Assembly (NCBI RefSeq): GCF_016793825.1
Contig: NZ_JAEULM010000036.1
Span: forward strand, 46,937-110,936
Direction: 5' to 3'
Origin: Sphingopyxis sp.
GTDB lineage: Bacteria; Pseudomonadota; Alphaproteobacteria; Sphingomonadales; Sphingomonadaceae
DNA length: 64,000 nt
Shown here: positions 15,496 through 24,256 of the stretch, one piece after another
How positions within the stretch are numbered: position 1 is the stretch's first letter
Layout: every line of letters starts with the position of its first letter
Notes under the pieces: model-generated
What the model was told of the DNA's origin: nothing
Seen by the model: only the letters and a program-made list of their open reading frames with translations
The model's database searches: none
Made by a program: the position numbers and the translations under genes

Positions 15496-16620
15496 ATGAC
15501 GGTAATCGATACCGTTCTGTTGAAGGTGGCAAGCAGGTGCAATCTTAATTGCACCTATTGCTACGTATTCAATATGGGCGACACTGGCTGGGAGCGGCAG
15601 CCCAAGCGCCTAGGCGACGCGGTAGCCGCGCGAATCGTCGAGCAGCTTGGCGACCTGTATCGGTATCAAGGGCGGCCCTTCAGCATCGTCTTGCACGGCG
15701 GCGAGCCCCTCATGCTCGGTCGCGATCGGCTTGAGGCTCTTTTCTCGGCCCTACATGAAGAAATACCGGCGTGTGGCCTGCACCTGCAGACTAATGGGAC
15801 GCTGCTCGACGACAGGATTCTCGACCTGTGCGCGCGTTTTGGGGTCGGAATCTCGATCAGTCTCGACGGCCCTGAAGCGGTGACCGATCGCTTCCGCATC
15901 GATCACAAGGGAAAGGGGTCTTTCCAGCGCGTTCACAAAGCGGTTGAGCATATCCGGCGACATCCGAAGGCGAGTCAGCTCTTCTCCGGCATGCTGGCGG
16001 TCGTCGATCCCGAAACGAACGCGCGCGAAATCTATGATTTCTTCAAGGGTACGGGCACGCCGAGCGTCGATTTCCTTTACCGCGACGGTAATCACGACCA
16101 GTTGCCCTTCGGCAAAGCCTCTTTCGAATCCACCGAATATGGCCGATGGATGTGCGACTTGATCGACGCTTATCTCACCGACCCGACGCCGCCCCGGATC
16201 CGAGTCGTCGACGACATGATCAAGCTCCTACTCGGCGGCGCGGCGCGGAAAGAAGGCGTAGGCCTGTCGGATTATGGCATCATGGTGATCGACACCGACG
16301 GCACGATTTCAAAGAATGATACGCTCAAGAGTACGACGAATGCGGGCGACGTCTTCTCGGAAAACTGGTCGGTCGTGCGCGACCGGCTGGTCGATGTTGT
16401 GCGGTCGAGGGAGTTCCGCGACTATCATGAAAGCCAGCGCCCGATATCTTCGGTCTGTAGGACATGCGCTGATCTTGCGGTCTGCGGTGGAGGCATGCCG
16501 ACGCATCGCTTCAGCGCCAAGCGCGGCCTCGACAATCCGTCAGTCTTTTGTTCTGATCAAAAAATGGTCGTCGCACGCCTTCGCCAATGGTTGAAGCCTC
16601 ACGAGGGGAAGGCGGCATGA
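15496..16620 (+). CDS. radical SAM/SPASM peptide maturase (cyclophane-forming)
   Basis: This 374-residue enzyme is predicted to install carbon-carbon crosslinks in the precursor. The SAM cluster motif is C15-x3-C19-x2-C22 (CNLNCTYC), followed by GGEP at 67-70. The C-terminal SPASM region has C320, C323, C329 and C351 (SVCRTC, then AVCGGGMPTHR, then FCSD), ready to bind auxiliary iron-sulfur clusters. The layout is close to the FxsB/XyeB/GrrM-type triceptide synthases. There is no separate RiPP-recognition gene nearby. The stop overlaps the next ATG by 4 bases, so the cluster is one transcript. No peptidase or exporter follows. Confidence 0.88.
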   Translation: MTVIDTVLLKVASRCNLNCTYCYVFNMGDTGWERQPKRLGDAVAARIVEQLGDLYRYQGRPFSIVLHGGEPLMLGRDRLEALFSALHEEIPACGLHLQTNGTLLDDRILDLCARFGVGISISLDGPEAVTDRFRIDHKGKGSFQRVHKAVEHIRRHPKASQLFSGMLAVVDPETNAREIYDFFKGTGTPSVDFLYRDGNHDQLPFGKASFESTEYGRWMCDLIDAYLTDPTPPRIRVVDDMIKLLLGGAARKEGVGLSDYGIMVIDTDGTISKNDTLKSTTNAGDVFSENWSVVRDRLVDVVRSREFRDYHESQRPISSVCRTCADLAVCGGGMPTHRFSAKRGLDNPSVFCSDQKMVVARLRQWLKPHEGKAA

Positions 16621-17198
16621 TTAGCCTCTCAGCCCCGGATTTCGTCGAAAGCGCGCCCTTTCGGCATTGCGGATGGGATGGGTTCTTTCCTGCCGCCGAA
16701 GCTGATGCGGTGCTAGACTGGCTGGAAGCCGACGCGCCATGGCGCCTCCGGATCGAGAGCTTCTACGAGCAGCATGAGTTCAGCTTGCTCAATGCGCCGC
16801 CGCCGGCCGAGTTGGAAACGCTCGTGTCGAGGGATACGGTATCGCAACTCGCGGGTCACCTCGAACAGTTGTTCGAACTTGATCGCTGTCTCGTCTTGGT
16901 AGACGTGTCGGCGCACCGGCTGACCGCTGGCCAGACTATCCGCGTACACAATGATTATCTGGGCCCGGAGGAAACGCATCGGCTGCTCATCCAGTTCAAT
17001 CGCGGCTGGTCGATCGACAATGGGGGCCTGCTGATGCTGTTTGGGAGCGACGCGGCAGACGATGTTCGCAGTGCGCTGCTGCCAATGCACGGTAGTGCAT
17101 TCGCCTTTGAAATCTCATCGCAATCATTTCACGCAGTCTCGACGATCAAAAGCGGCGAGCGCTACACACTCGTGTACACGTTTCGAACCCATGACTGA
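16617..17198 (+). CDS. 2OG-Fe(II) oxygenase acting on the RiPP
   Basis: This 193-residue protein carries the iron triad H111-x-D113 (VHND) and H172 (SFHAV), with R182 (GERYTLVYTF) as the 2-oxoglutarate salt-bridge residue. The fold matches small prolyl-hydroxylase-like enzymes found beside cyclophane RiPP maturases. The start is ATG 16617, not the longer reading from 16587, because it overlaps the maturase stop (ATGA) and has a GAGGGGAAGG ribosome site. It probably hydroxylates the crosslinked peptide. The stop lies inside the next gene (8-base overlap). Confidence 0.82.
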   Translation: MISLSAPDFVESAPFRHCGWDGFFPAAEADAVLDWLEADAPWRLRIESFYEQHEFSLLNAPPPAELETLVSRDTVSQLAGHLEQLFELDRCLVLVDVSAHRLTAGQTIRVHNDYLGPEETHRLLIQFNRGWSIDNGGLLMLFGSDAADDVRSALLPMHGSAFAFEISSQSFHAVSTIKSGERYTLVYTFRTHD

Positions 17199-17922
17199 CC
17201 TCGCAGTGATTGCGGCGCCTTGGGCGCTGCACGTCCAAGGAGAGGCCGCTGAGGCGCGCAAGCTGGATCGCCTCGAAACGATGCCCGATAATGTGCCGAC
17301 CGAGGCCGCGCGCATTTTTCGGCAGTTGAACCTTGAGCTGACTCCCCGCACCGCGGCCGATAATGTGGCACTCGCGAGGGCTGGATCGCTCATTTCCCGG
17401 ATTCCCGATTTGTGGAACGTCGTGGCCATGCGCGTCAATCGCGTGGCGATCCTGCACTGCGCGGACCAATGTTATGATGTCAGCCATAGCGATCCGGCTT
17501 GGCCGGGCCTCATCTGCGTGTCGATGCCGCCTTCGACACCAGTGGGGGACCTTCGGCTAGCGGAAGGCATCATTCATGAGGCGATGCATCACCATCTCTC
17601 GGCGGTCGAGGCGACAACTAGCCTCGTTGCGTCAAACCGGGCGGCCTATTCGCCTTGGAAGATGAGCGAGCGACCGGCGAGCGGTGTGCTTCACGGCACG
17701 TATGTTTTTGGCTGCATAGCCCATGCACTTGGACGGTTGATCAATGAGGGCCTCCTCGATGCGTCCCAGTCGCTTCACGCGAAAAACCGGATTTCTGAAA
17801 TAGGAAAAGAGTTAGAATTCATCGACCATGAAATCCTTCTTGCCGCCTTGACCGAGAAGGGTCGGCATGTCCATGCGCTGGCGATCGGCGCGGTACGATC
17901 GGTAAGATTTGAGAGCAAATGA
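17191..17922 (+). CDS. HExxH-motif peptide-modifying protein
   Basis: This 243-residue protein has HEAMH at 129-133 inside the helix AEGIIHEAMHHHLS, then a conserved-looking YSPWKMSERPASGVLHG. HExxH proteins in FxsB-type RiPP loci were first taken for proteases and are now described as 2-oxoglutarate-dependent peptide beta-hydroxylases; this assignment follows from context and motif. The start is ATG 17191, which overlaps the oxygenase gene by 8 bases. It is the last intact gene of the cluster, so the pathway would combine crosslinking with two hydroxylation steps. A metalloprotease role that removes the leader cannot be excluded. Confidence 0.75.
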   Translation: MTDLAVIAAPWALHVQGEAAEARKLDRLETMPDNVPTEAARIFRQLNLELTPRTAADNVALARAGSLISRIPDLWNVVAMRVNRVAILHCADQCYDVSHSDPAWPGLICVSMPPSTPVGDLRLAEGIIHEAMHHHLSAVEATTSLVASNRAAYSPWKMSERPASGVLHGTYVFGCIAHALGRLINEGLLDASQSLHAKNRISEIGKELEFIDHEILLAALTEKGRHVHALAIGAVRSVRFESK

Positions 17923-18018
17923 ACGACGCCGGACGCCCCCGATTTTCCAACCGGTCGTGGTTGGGCTGAACGCGCAGGGATTGATTGGAAACGAATTTTG
18001 TTCTCACCCTTCCCGGCG

Positions 18019-18748
18019 ATGTTTGAGGAACTGACGGCGGCGGATCTCGAGCGCCTTCGCGGAACGACCGAAGGATGGTATGTTGAGTATAAGCGGGAGA
18101 TTCCCCAAGCTTCTTCCATAGCCAAGTCAATCTCGGCGCTCGCCAATACCTATGGGGGCTGGCTTTTTCTCGGTATCGAAGAACTTGCGAAGGACAATGC
18201 CGTAGCTGGGGCATTTCCGGGCGTTCCCTGCGCGAACGCCGATGCCGCCCTGCAGCGCATCAGGCAGGCGGTTGCGGATCATATGAATCCTGCCGCATCA
18301 TTTCGATGCGCGCGCGATCGAAGGCGCCGACGGCGCGAGCTTCGGATCTGATCGCGTCGTAATCGCAATACGCGTGCCTCAGAGCCTCTCGGCCCCGCAT
18401 GTACATCGCTCGGGGCAAATCTACAGGCGCGTCGCCGACGGCTCCGAGCCGCGACCGGAGAACGACCGCTATCTCCTCGATCAACTTTTCCGTCGTGGAG
18501 ACGAGCTACGGCGCGAATTCGCCGAGTGGGTCGACCGCGATCCAGAATTCTCCAAGAGCGAAGAAAACATCCCCTTTCTCAGGTTGATGATGATCTGCGA
18601 TCCATGGCGTGAGGAAACGGCCATCAGCGGCTCACATTGCTTGGCCTCAACCCCATTGACCAGCGCTACAGATCGCGGCAAAGGCAGTGCCTTCGATTGC
18701 TCCTGTAAAAAACATTGTAAAAAATGGACCAAAAGAACAGCTAAGTGA
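18019..18748 (+). pseudogene. AlbA_2 (Schlafen-type) domain protein, frameshifted and truncated
   Basis: Frame 1 from ATG 18019 reads an AlbA_2 domain (EGWYVEYKREIPQASSIAKS, then NTYGGWLFLGIEE). It falls into noise near 18297 and stops at 18351. The continuation (FDARAIEGADG, VVIAIRVPQSLSAPHVHR, GQIYRRVADGSEPRPENDRY) is in the next frame, so a single shift lies close to 18297-18300. After about 18610 the family pattern ends in unrelated sequence that runs to 18748, just before tRNA-Gly. AlbA_2 proteins bind DNA or nucleic acids; this copy is broken. A programmed frameshift is unlikely because no slippery heptamer is seen. Confidence 0.75.
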
Positions 18749-18755
18749 TTGAAAT

Positions 18756-18829
18756 GCGGGTGTAGCTCAATGGTAGAGCAGAAGCTTCCCAAGCTTACGA
18801 CGAGGGTTCGATTCCCTTCACCCGCTCCA
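18756..18829 (+). tRNA. tRNA-Gly (anticodon CCC)
   Basis: A 74-base tRNA with encoded CCA. The acceptor stem GCGGGTG pairs with CACCCGC, the D arm is GCTC/GAGC, the anticodon loop is TTCCCAA giving CCC, and the T arm has GGTTCGATTCC. Position 27-43 appears to be a G-A mismatch. It marks the border between the accessory island (left) and the core block (right); the orientation is opposite to the usual 3'-end integration side. Confidence 0.92.
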
Positions 18830-18846
18830 GCGTTACGACAAGTGCC

Positions 18847-19647
18847 TCAGGCTTGCCGAACCGGTATGTCCCCTGCGCGCTTCACCTGCACGTCCTGGCT
18901 GACGAATTCTATCTCGCGGTAGGCGGTGAGGAAGGCGATGTCGGCGGCGTCGCGGCCGACGCAGATTCGGGCGGCCTCGGTCGGGCACGTCATTCCCGTC
19001 GCATCGACCATGTGCCAGTCGCCGTCCAGATAGATTTCGGCGACGGCGTGAAAATCCTGGGGATCGACGCCGAGCGCATACACGCTCGCCATGCGCGCGG
19101 GGATATGCGCGGCGCGGGCGAGCGCGATCATCACATGCGCATAGTCGCGGCACACCCCTCGCCGCTCGACGAAGCTGTCGAGCGCGCCAGTCTCTGAATT
19201 GCTGGATCCCGAGGCATAGGTGAACCGGCTCTCGATCCAGTCGCGCATCCGGGCGATCTTCGCGCCGCCTTCATGCTCGCCGAAACGACGCTCGACGAAC
19301 GCATGGAACTTGTTCGACGGACAGTATCGCGATTCATTGAGATAGGGGACGACCGCGGCGGGCAATCGGTGGAGCGGCACGGCGTCGAGACCACGGACGT
19401 CGATCCGCGGGCGGTCAATGTCCACCAGCGCGCGATATGCGGCGCGCAGTTCGCCTGCGCTGCGCAGCCACACCGGCTCGCAAATGCCGTCGCTCGCGGG
19501 GATGCGCGCCAGATATTCGGGCCGGCCGAGGTCGAGCGCGGCCCGCAGAATGCGCTGGCCGTGCCCGTCGGCCGCCTCGATCTGCAGCATCACATCGACG
19601 GGTTCGGGCAGGCGATAATTAAGGGAAGCGGAAATTTCGAGTTTCAT
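18847..19647 (-). CDS. transglutaminase-like cysteine protease family protein
   Basis: This 266-residue protein has the papain-like transglutaminase core: C166 in RRGVCRDYAHV, H200 in DFHAVAEIYLDG and D215 in VDATG. An N-terminal beta domain (about 1-130) precedes it. There is no signal peptide, so it is likely cytoplasmic. Relatives in proteobacteria cleave or crosslink peptides or cofactor precursors; the substrate here is unknown. It is divergent from the MFS gene at 19708 and is the first core gene right of the island. Confidence 0.85.
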   Translation of the reverse strand: MKLEISASLNYRLPEPVDVMLQIEAADGHGQRILRAALDLGRPEYLARIPASDGICEPVWLRSAGELRAAYRALVDIDRPRIDVRGLDAVPLHRLPAAVVPYLNESRYCPSNKFHAFVERRFGEHEGGAKIARMRDWIESRFTYASGSSNSETGALDSFVERRGVCRDYAHVMIALARAAHIPARMASVYALGVDPQDFHAVAEIYLDGDWHMVDATGMTCPTEAARICVGRDAADIAFLTAYREIEFVSQDVQVKRAGDIPVRQA

Positions 19648-19707
19648 CTATCGGCAACGCACGAGGGAGGGATCGGTGGCGCTAGAGACAGCGAAGGCAA
19701 AGAACAA

Positions 19708-20946
19708 GTGACGCCGGGTCGGACCATACCCTTTATCGTCATCACCATCTTCATCGACGCGATCGGATTCGGGATCATCATGCCCGTCCTGCCGCAACTG
19801 GTGATGGAGGTCGGCAAGCTCGACCTGCCACATGCGATCGAGATCGGCGCATGGATCGGGCTGGTCATGGCGGTGGCGACGTTTCTGGCCTCGCCGGTGC
19901 TGGGCAACCTGTCCGATCGATTCGGGCGGCGGCGCGTGCTGCTGCTTTCGCTCGGCGGGCTTGCCACCGACTATACGCTGCTCGCCATCGTCGGCACCCT
20001 GCCCTGGCTGTTCGTCGCGCGTGCGATTTCGGGGGTATTCGGCGGCAGCTACGCCGCGGCACAGGCGGCGATCGCCGACGTGACCCGGCCCGAGCAGCGC
20101 GCCCGCAACTTTGGCTTTGTCGGCGCAGCGTTCGGGGTCGGCTTCGTCGTCGGCCCCGCGATCGGCGGCTTTCTGGGCGAGATGAGCCCGCGCGCGCCCT
20201 TTGTCGCGGCGGCGATCCTTGCCGCCGCGAACATGCTCTATGGATTGATCATCTTTCCCGAAACACTGTCTCCCGACCGCCGCCGTTCGTTCGACTGGCG
20301 CCGCGCCAATCCGCTGGGCGCGCTGCGGACGATGCGCAGCCTGCCGGGCATGGGCGGTATCGCGGTGGTGTTCGTGCTGTGGCAGATCGCCAGCCTCGTC
20401 TATCCGATGACGTGGAGCTTTTATTGCATCGCGCAGCTTGGCTGGTCGCCGGGGATGATCGGCGCGAGCCTCGCCGCGGTCGGCGTCGCGATTGCCACCG
20501 GTCAAGCGTTCGTCGTCGGCCCCGCGGTCGCCCGGTTCGGCGAACGCGATGCCGCGACGCTGGGGATCTGCGTCGCGGTCGCCGTCTATATCGGCTATGC
20601 CTTTACCACGACAACCTGGGGCGCCTTCCTGTTGCTGATCCCGGTCGCACTGCAGGCGCCGGTCCAGCCGTCGCTGATGGCGATGATGTCGCGCCGCGCA
20701 ACGCCCGAGACGCAGGGCGAGGTGCAGGGGATTTCGGCGATGGCCATGGGGCTGGGCCAGCTCGTCGCGCCGGTGCTGCTCACCGGGACGATGGCCTGGT
20801 TCACCGCCGACAAGGCGCCGGTGCATTTTCCGGGTGCCGCATTCATCGTCGCCGCGATTTTCGGCCTGCTTGCCATCGCCATGCTGCGCCGCCTGCCACC
20901 CGCGACGCGGGTCGCGGATCAGATGCCGCCGTCGGTCACCGCGTAA
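19708..20946 (+). CDS. MFS efflux transporter, TetA/TCR-like
   Basis: This protein is 412 residues from GTG 19708, which is in frame with the first membrane helix and preceded by GAAGG. Twelve hydrophobic segments are visible. The signature LGNLSDRFGRRRVLLLSLGG between helices 2 and 3 is the class A motif of the TetA-like drug/H+ antiporters, and helix 5 has GPAIGGFLGE. A longer frame from 19273 runs antisense through the transglutaminase gene and is not used. Drug or metabolite export is likely; the substrate is unknown. Its 3' end overlaps the convergent CinA-like gene by 28 bases. Confidence 0.85.
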   Translation: MTPGRTIPFIVITIFIDAIGFGIIMPVLPQLVMEVGKLDLPHAIEIGAWIGLVMAVATFLASPVLGNLSDRFGRRRVLLLSLGGLATDYTLLAIVGTLPWLFVARAISGVFGGSYAAAQAAIADVTRPEQRARNFGFVGAAFGVGFVVGPAIGGFLGEMSPRAPFVAAAILAAANMLYGLIIFPETLSPDRRRSFDWRRANPLGALRTMRSLPGMGGIAVVFVLWQIASLVYPMTWSFYCIAQLGWSPGMIGASLAAVGVAIATGQAFVVGPAVARFGERDAATLGICVAVAVYIGYAFTTTTWGAFLLLIPVALQAPVQPSLMAMMSRRATPETQGEVQGISAMAMGLGQLVAPVLLTGTMAWFTADKAPVHFPGAAFIVAAIFGLLAIAMLRRLPPATRVADQMPPSVTA

Positions 20947-21680
20947 CCGGCCGCCTCGAACCCCGCGGTCAGCATCCCGACGCAGGCGCCGACCGCATCT
21001 CCGTCGGTCGAGCGGATGACGAAGTTCGCGCCGACTTTCCCCTCCCGGAAAAAGGGATAGGAGCCGATCGCAACGCCCGGATGCTCCTTTTCGCCGAGGC
21101 GGAGCAGGTCGGCGATCTCGCTTTCGGGGGCCCAGGCGCCAATCGTATGCGCGATCAGCGGCGCCCCGCCCTCCAGCTCGCCGGTCAGCGCATCGAGCAT
21201 TCCCGCCGTGATGTGCGGGACGCCGGCCATGATGAAGAGATTGCCGATACGAATGCCGGGCGCGCCCGACATCCGGTTCGGGATCAGGTCCGCCCCGTCG
21301 GGGACGCGCGCCATGCGCAGCCGCGTCTCGGTCAGTTCGCCGCCGCGCCCCGTATAATAGCTCTCGAGGATCGCGCGCGCGCCAGGGTGGATGACGACCC
21401 CGACGCCCAGCGCCTTCGCAACCGCATCGACGGTAATATCGTCATGGGTCGGGCCGATGCCGCCGGTGGTGAAAACATAGTCGTAACGGGCGCGGATCGC
21501 GTTCAGCGCATCGACGATCTCCCCCTCGACATCGGGGACGATGCGCACTTCGCGCAGGCGAATCCCCTGAACGTCGAGCCAGGTCGCGATCTGCGATACA
21601 TTCTTGTCCTGCGTGCGGCCCGACAGGATTTCGTCGCCAATCACCAGCACGGCGGCGGTCCAGATGCGTTCGTCGCTCAT
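20919..21680 (-). CDS. molybdopterin-binding domain protein, CinA N-terminal type
   Basis: This 253-residue protein holds the MoCF_biosynth/CinA-N fold: VLVIGDEILSGRTQDKN, then FTTGGIGPTHDDIT at about 75, then PGIRIGNLFIMAGVP. It has no C-terminal PncC deamidase domain, unlike full CinA. Stand-alone versions are annotated as competence/damage-inducible or molybdopterin-binding proteins of unclear substrate; a pyrophosphatase role on ADP-ribose or NMN-linked compounds is possible. The start is ATG 21680 (MSDERIW); the longer reading from 21728 adds 16 residues with no ribosome site. Confidence 0.82.
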   Translation of the reverse strand: MSDERIWTAAVLVIGDEILSGRTQDKNVSQIATWLDVQGIRLREVRIVPDVEGEIVDALNAIRARYDYVFTTGGIGPTHDDITVDAVAKALGVGVVIHPGARAILESYYTGRGGELTETRLRMARVPDGADLIPNRMSGAPGIRIGNLFIMAGVPHITAGMLDALTGELEGGAPLIAHTIGAWAPESEIADLLRLGEKEHPGVAIGSYPFFREGKVGANFVIRSTDGDAVGACVGMLTAGFEAAGYAVTDGGI

Positions 21681-21783
21681 CCTCTTGCCATAACCGCAGG
21701 CGGTGACAAAACAAGCCCGCTGGAACAACAGATTTGTTTCCTATATGTTCTTTCCCGAATCGCAGAGCCAAGGGAGACCGACG

Positions 21784-22413
21784 ATGGCCGACGACCTGAT
21801 TTTCTATACCAATCCCATGTCGCGCGGACAGATCGTCCGCTGGATGCTCGAAGAGGTCGGCGCACCCTACACAACCCATATCCTGGGATATGGGACATCG
21901 ATGAAGGAGGCAGCCTATCTGGCAATCAATCCTATGGGCAAAGTCCCGGCGATCGTCCACGACGGCAAGATCGTCACCGAATGCGCCGCAATCTGCGCCT
22001 ATCTGGCCGATGCCTTCCCGGCGGCGAGGCTTGCGCCCGCGGCGGCCGACCGGGCCGACTATTATCGCTGGATGTTCTTTGCCGCGGGGCCGGTCGAGCA
22101 GGCGATCACCGCCAAGCATTTCGGAATCGATCCCGATGCCGACCAGCAACGCTCGGCCGGGTTCGGAACGCTCGATCATGCGCTCGACGCGCTCGAAAGT
22201 GCGGTTGCGGGCAAAGCCTTTGTCGCGAGTGATCGCTTCACCGCGGCCGACGTCTATGTCGGCAGCCAGATCGACTGGGGGCTGCAGTTCGGGACGATCC
22301 CCTCGCGGCCAGCGTTCGAAGCCTATGCCGCCGGCCTGCGCGAGCGCGCCGGCTACAAGGCGGCAAAGGCAATCGACAATGCCCTGATCGCCGAGATGCA
22401 GGCGGCGCAGTGA
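21784..22413 (+). CDS. glutathione S-transferase family protein
   Basis: This 209-residue protein has an N-terminal thioredoxin-like domain (LIFYTNPMSRGQIVRWMLEE, with S at the catalytic Ser/Cys region, and NPMGKVPAIV for the cis-Pro loop, then TECAAICAYLADAF). A helical C-terminal domain follows (ADYYRWMFFAAGP). It conjugates or reduces small electrophiles with glutathione. The start is ATG 21784, preceded by AGGGAGACC; a longer frame from 21703 reads through the promoter of the divergent CinA-like gene. Confidence 0.87.
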   Translation: MADDLIFYTNPMSRGQIVRWMLEEVGAPYTTHILGYGTSMKEAAYLAINPMGKVPAIVHDGKIVTECAAICAYLADAFPAARLAPAAADRADYYRWMFFAAGPVEQAITAKHFGIDPDADQQRSAGFGTLDHALDALESAVAGKAFVASDRFTAADVYVGSQIDWGLQFGTIPSRPAFEAYAAGLRERAGYKAAKAIDNALIAEMQAAQ

Positions 22414-22548
22414 TGGCGAGGATCGCAGCGCCTGTGCCCTGACGATTCCGGCTTCAACCGCTGAAGCCCGACGATGATCCCCGGTTCAGGCCATTGTCCC
22501 GCAGTGGCAGACCGTGCGGCATCTGAGCGCCATCATCATTCCATGCCC

Positions 22549-23442
22549 CTAAGGCAGCGCCTGCAGCAAGCCGGCCGCAAGCGGCGCGAGGCGTCGGATT
22601 CCGGGGTCTTGCGTCTCCGCCGCGCCGACGTAGACGGCGGTGGCGAAAGCGGTGGCGTTATGCACGGCCGCAAGGCCGGCATCGCTTTCATACGCATCCT
22701 TCCAGCGCGGGCCGGCATCGGGGTGGAGCGTCTTGAACCATGCCGCCCAGGCTGCGTCATCAATGTCGGCGCGCTTCGCGAGAAACAGCACCGGGCGCGC
22801 GAGACGTTGCGGCTCGCCGTGATGATAATAGGGCGAAGCCGCCGGGGCGACCTGCGCCGCGATCGCGCCGAGCAGCAGGTCGGCATCGGCGCGCGCCAGC
22901 CGCGAATTGAGCGCGAGCTGGAGCGCAAGGTCCGATCCATGCGCAACACCGTGTCGCCACCCTTCGCCGGGTATGAAACCGCGATAATCGGTCACGCCGC
23001 GCAAATAGGCGGCGCCCGTTTCGGCCAGGGCGTGAAGTTCGGCTTCGCTGAGATAGGGCTCGATCCGATCGGCCCGCGCAACCTCCGAAAGCGCGAGCAC
23101 CGCAAAGGGGCGACGGAAGCCATCGGCATCTTCGGGACCCGCAGCCATGCTGGTCAGCGACGTCAGCGCCTGTCGCATCTGCGCCGCCGTCAAATGGCGT
23201 CCACGCAGGCCTTCGGACCAGAGCGTGAAGGCAAAGCCGTCGCGCACCGCCGGATCGGGGTCGCCAAGACAGGTCGCAAGCGCTTCGAGGCCAGTGTCGC
23301 CCGCCTTCGCAAAGAAAGTGGCTGCATAAGCCTTGAGATCATTGTCCGCCGGGCGGGCAACGGCGCAGCGCGGCCCATCTTCCCAGGCCATCGCCGGGAC
23401 GACCAGCAGCGCGGCAACAGCCATCATCGCGACCCGCAGCAT
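22549..23442 (-). CDS. exported DUF2785 family protein
   Basis: This protein is 297 residues from ATG 23442, the start 7 to 8 bases after GGAGGG; in-frame ATGs at 23448 and 23457 are alternatives. A signal peptide MLRVAMMAVAALLVVPAMA ends near residue 19. The body matches DUF2785: GFIPGEGWRHGVAHGSDLAL, then KTLHPDAGPRW, with helical Ala-rich repeats. Function of the family is unknown. It lies convergent to the GST gene and downstream of the Bax-inhibitor gene, from which a strong terminator separates it. Confidence 0.75.
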   Translation of the reverse strand: MLRVAMMAVAALLVVPAMAWEDGPRCAVARPADNDLKAYAATFFAKAGDTGLEALATCLGDPDPAVRDGFAFTLWSEGLRGRHLTAAQMRQALTSLTSMAAGPEDADGFRRPFAVLALSEVARADRIEPYLSEAELHALAETGAAYLRGVTDYRGFIPGEGWRHGVAHGSDLALQLALNSRLARADADLLLGAIAAQVAPAASPYYHHGEPQRLARPVLFLAKRADIDDAAWAAWFKTLHPDAGPRWKDAYESDAGLAAVHNATAFATAVYVGAAETQDPGIRRLAPLAAGLLQALP

Positions 23443-23463
23443 CGACATCCCTCCCATCCTTGA

Positions 23464-23497
23464 AGAAAAAAGGCCTGGCGGATCGCTCCGCCGGGCC
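23464..23497 (-). terminator. intrinsic terminator after the Bax-inhibitor-1 gene
   Basis: Read on the minus strand, an 11-base stem (23487-23497 with 23472-23482, one mismatch) and a GCGA loop are followed by TTTTTTC at 23465-23471. Confidence 0.85.
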
Positions 23498-23524
23498 CTC
23501 TTGTCTTGCGTCTTGTCCGTCCGC

Positions 23525-24256
23525 TCAGTCGCGGCTGCCCAACAGATTGAGCAGGAAGGTGAACATGTTGACGAAGTCGAGATAGAGCGTCAGCGCGCCC
23601 ATCACCACCGACTTGCCGACAAAGTCGGTCCCGCGGACGTAGAAATACATGCTCTTGATCTTCTGCGTGTCATAGGCGGTCAGGCCCGCGAAGAGCAGGA
23701 CGCCGATCGCGCTGATCGCCAGGCCCATCGCGCCCGACTTGAAGAGGAAAGCGTTGAGCAGCATCGCGACCAGCAGGCCGACCACGCCCATGATCAGGAA
23801 GGTGCCGAAACCCGACAAGTCCCTCTTGGTCGTGTAGCCATAGAGGCTGAGGCCGAGGAAGGCCGCCGCGGTCGCGAAAAAGGTCTGCGCAATCGAGGTC
23901 TGGGTGAAGGCGAGGAAGATCGTGGACATCGACAGGCCCATCACCGCGGCATAGGCCCAGAAGAGCATCTGCGCGGCAGTCGTCGACAGCTTGTTGATCC
24001 CGAAGCTCAGCACCATGACGAACGCCAGCGGCGCCAGCGCGACAACCCACATCAGCGGGCTGCCGATCATCGAGGCGGTGAAACCCGAATTATAGGCGAG
24101 CATCGCGACGATGCCGGTCAGCAGCACGCCCGAACCCATATAGTTGTAAACAGACAGCATGTACGACCGCAGGCCGGCATCGACGGCCTGATCCATCGCG
24201 CTCGCGCTGCCAGGGAAGCCGGACGCCGCCATATTGGGGTCGTTCCAATTAGCCAT
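23525..24256 (-). CDS. Bax inhibitor-1 / YccA family membrane protein
   Basis: This 243-residue protein has seven hydrophobic segments starting at about residue 32 (YMLSVYNYMGSGVLLTGIVA). It has the family ending of a conserved aspartate-rich last helix region (GLTAYDTQKIK, then LTLYLDFVNMFTFLLNLLG). Bacterial members act as pH-gated calcium leak channels or modulate membrane proteases; which applies here is unknown. The start is ATG 24256, 7 bases after GGAGA; an ATG at 24262 is the alternative. It is a single-gene unit closed by the terminator at 23464. Confidence 0.9.
   Translation of the reverse strand: MANWNDPNMAASGFPGSASAMDQAVDAGLRSYMLSVYNYMGSGVLLTGIVAMLAYNSGFTASMIGSPLMWVVALAPLAFVMVLSFGINKLSTTAAQMLFWAYAAVMGLSMSTIFLAFTQTSIAQTFFATAAAFLGLSLYGYTTKRDLSGFGTFLIMGVVGLLVAMLLNAFLFKSGAMGLAISAIGVLLFAGLTAYDTQKIKSMYFYVRGTDFVGKSVVMGALTLYLDFVNMFTFLLNLLGSRD

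Noticed and set aside
18756-18829. tRNA-Gly(CCC) as proven integration site of the left island
   Set aside because: The island lies on the 5' side and no copy of the tRNA end was found in the window. I keep it only as border marker.
19851-22232. 793-residue reading frame on the plus strand
   Set aside because: It is Arg-rich, overlaps MFS, CinA-like and GST genes in another frame and has no family pattern.
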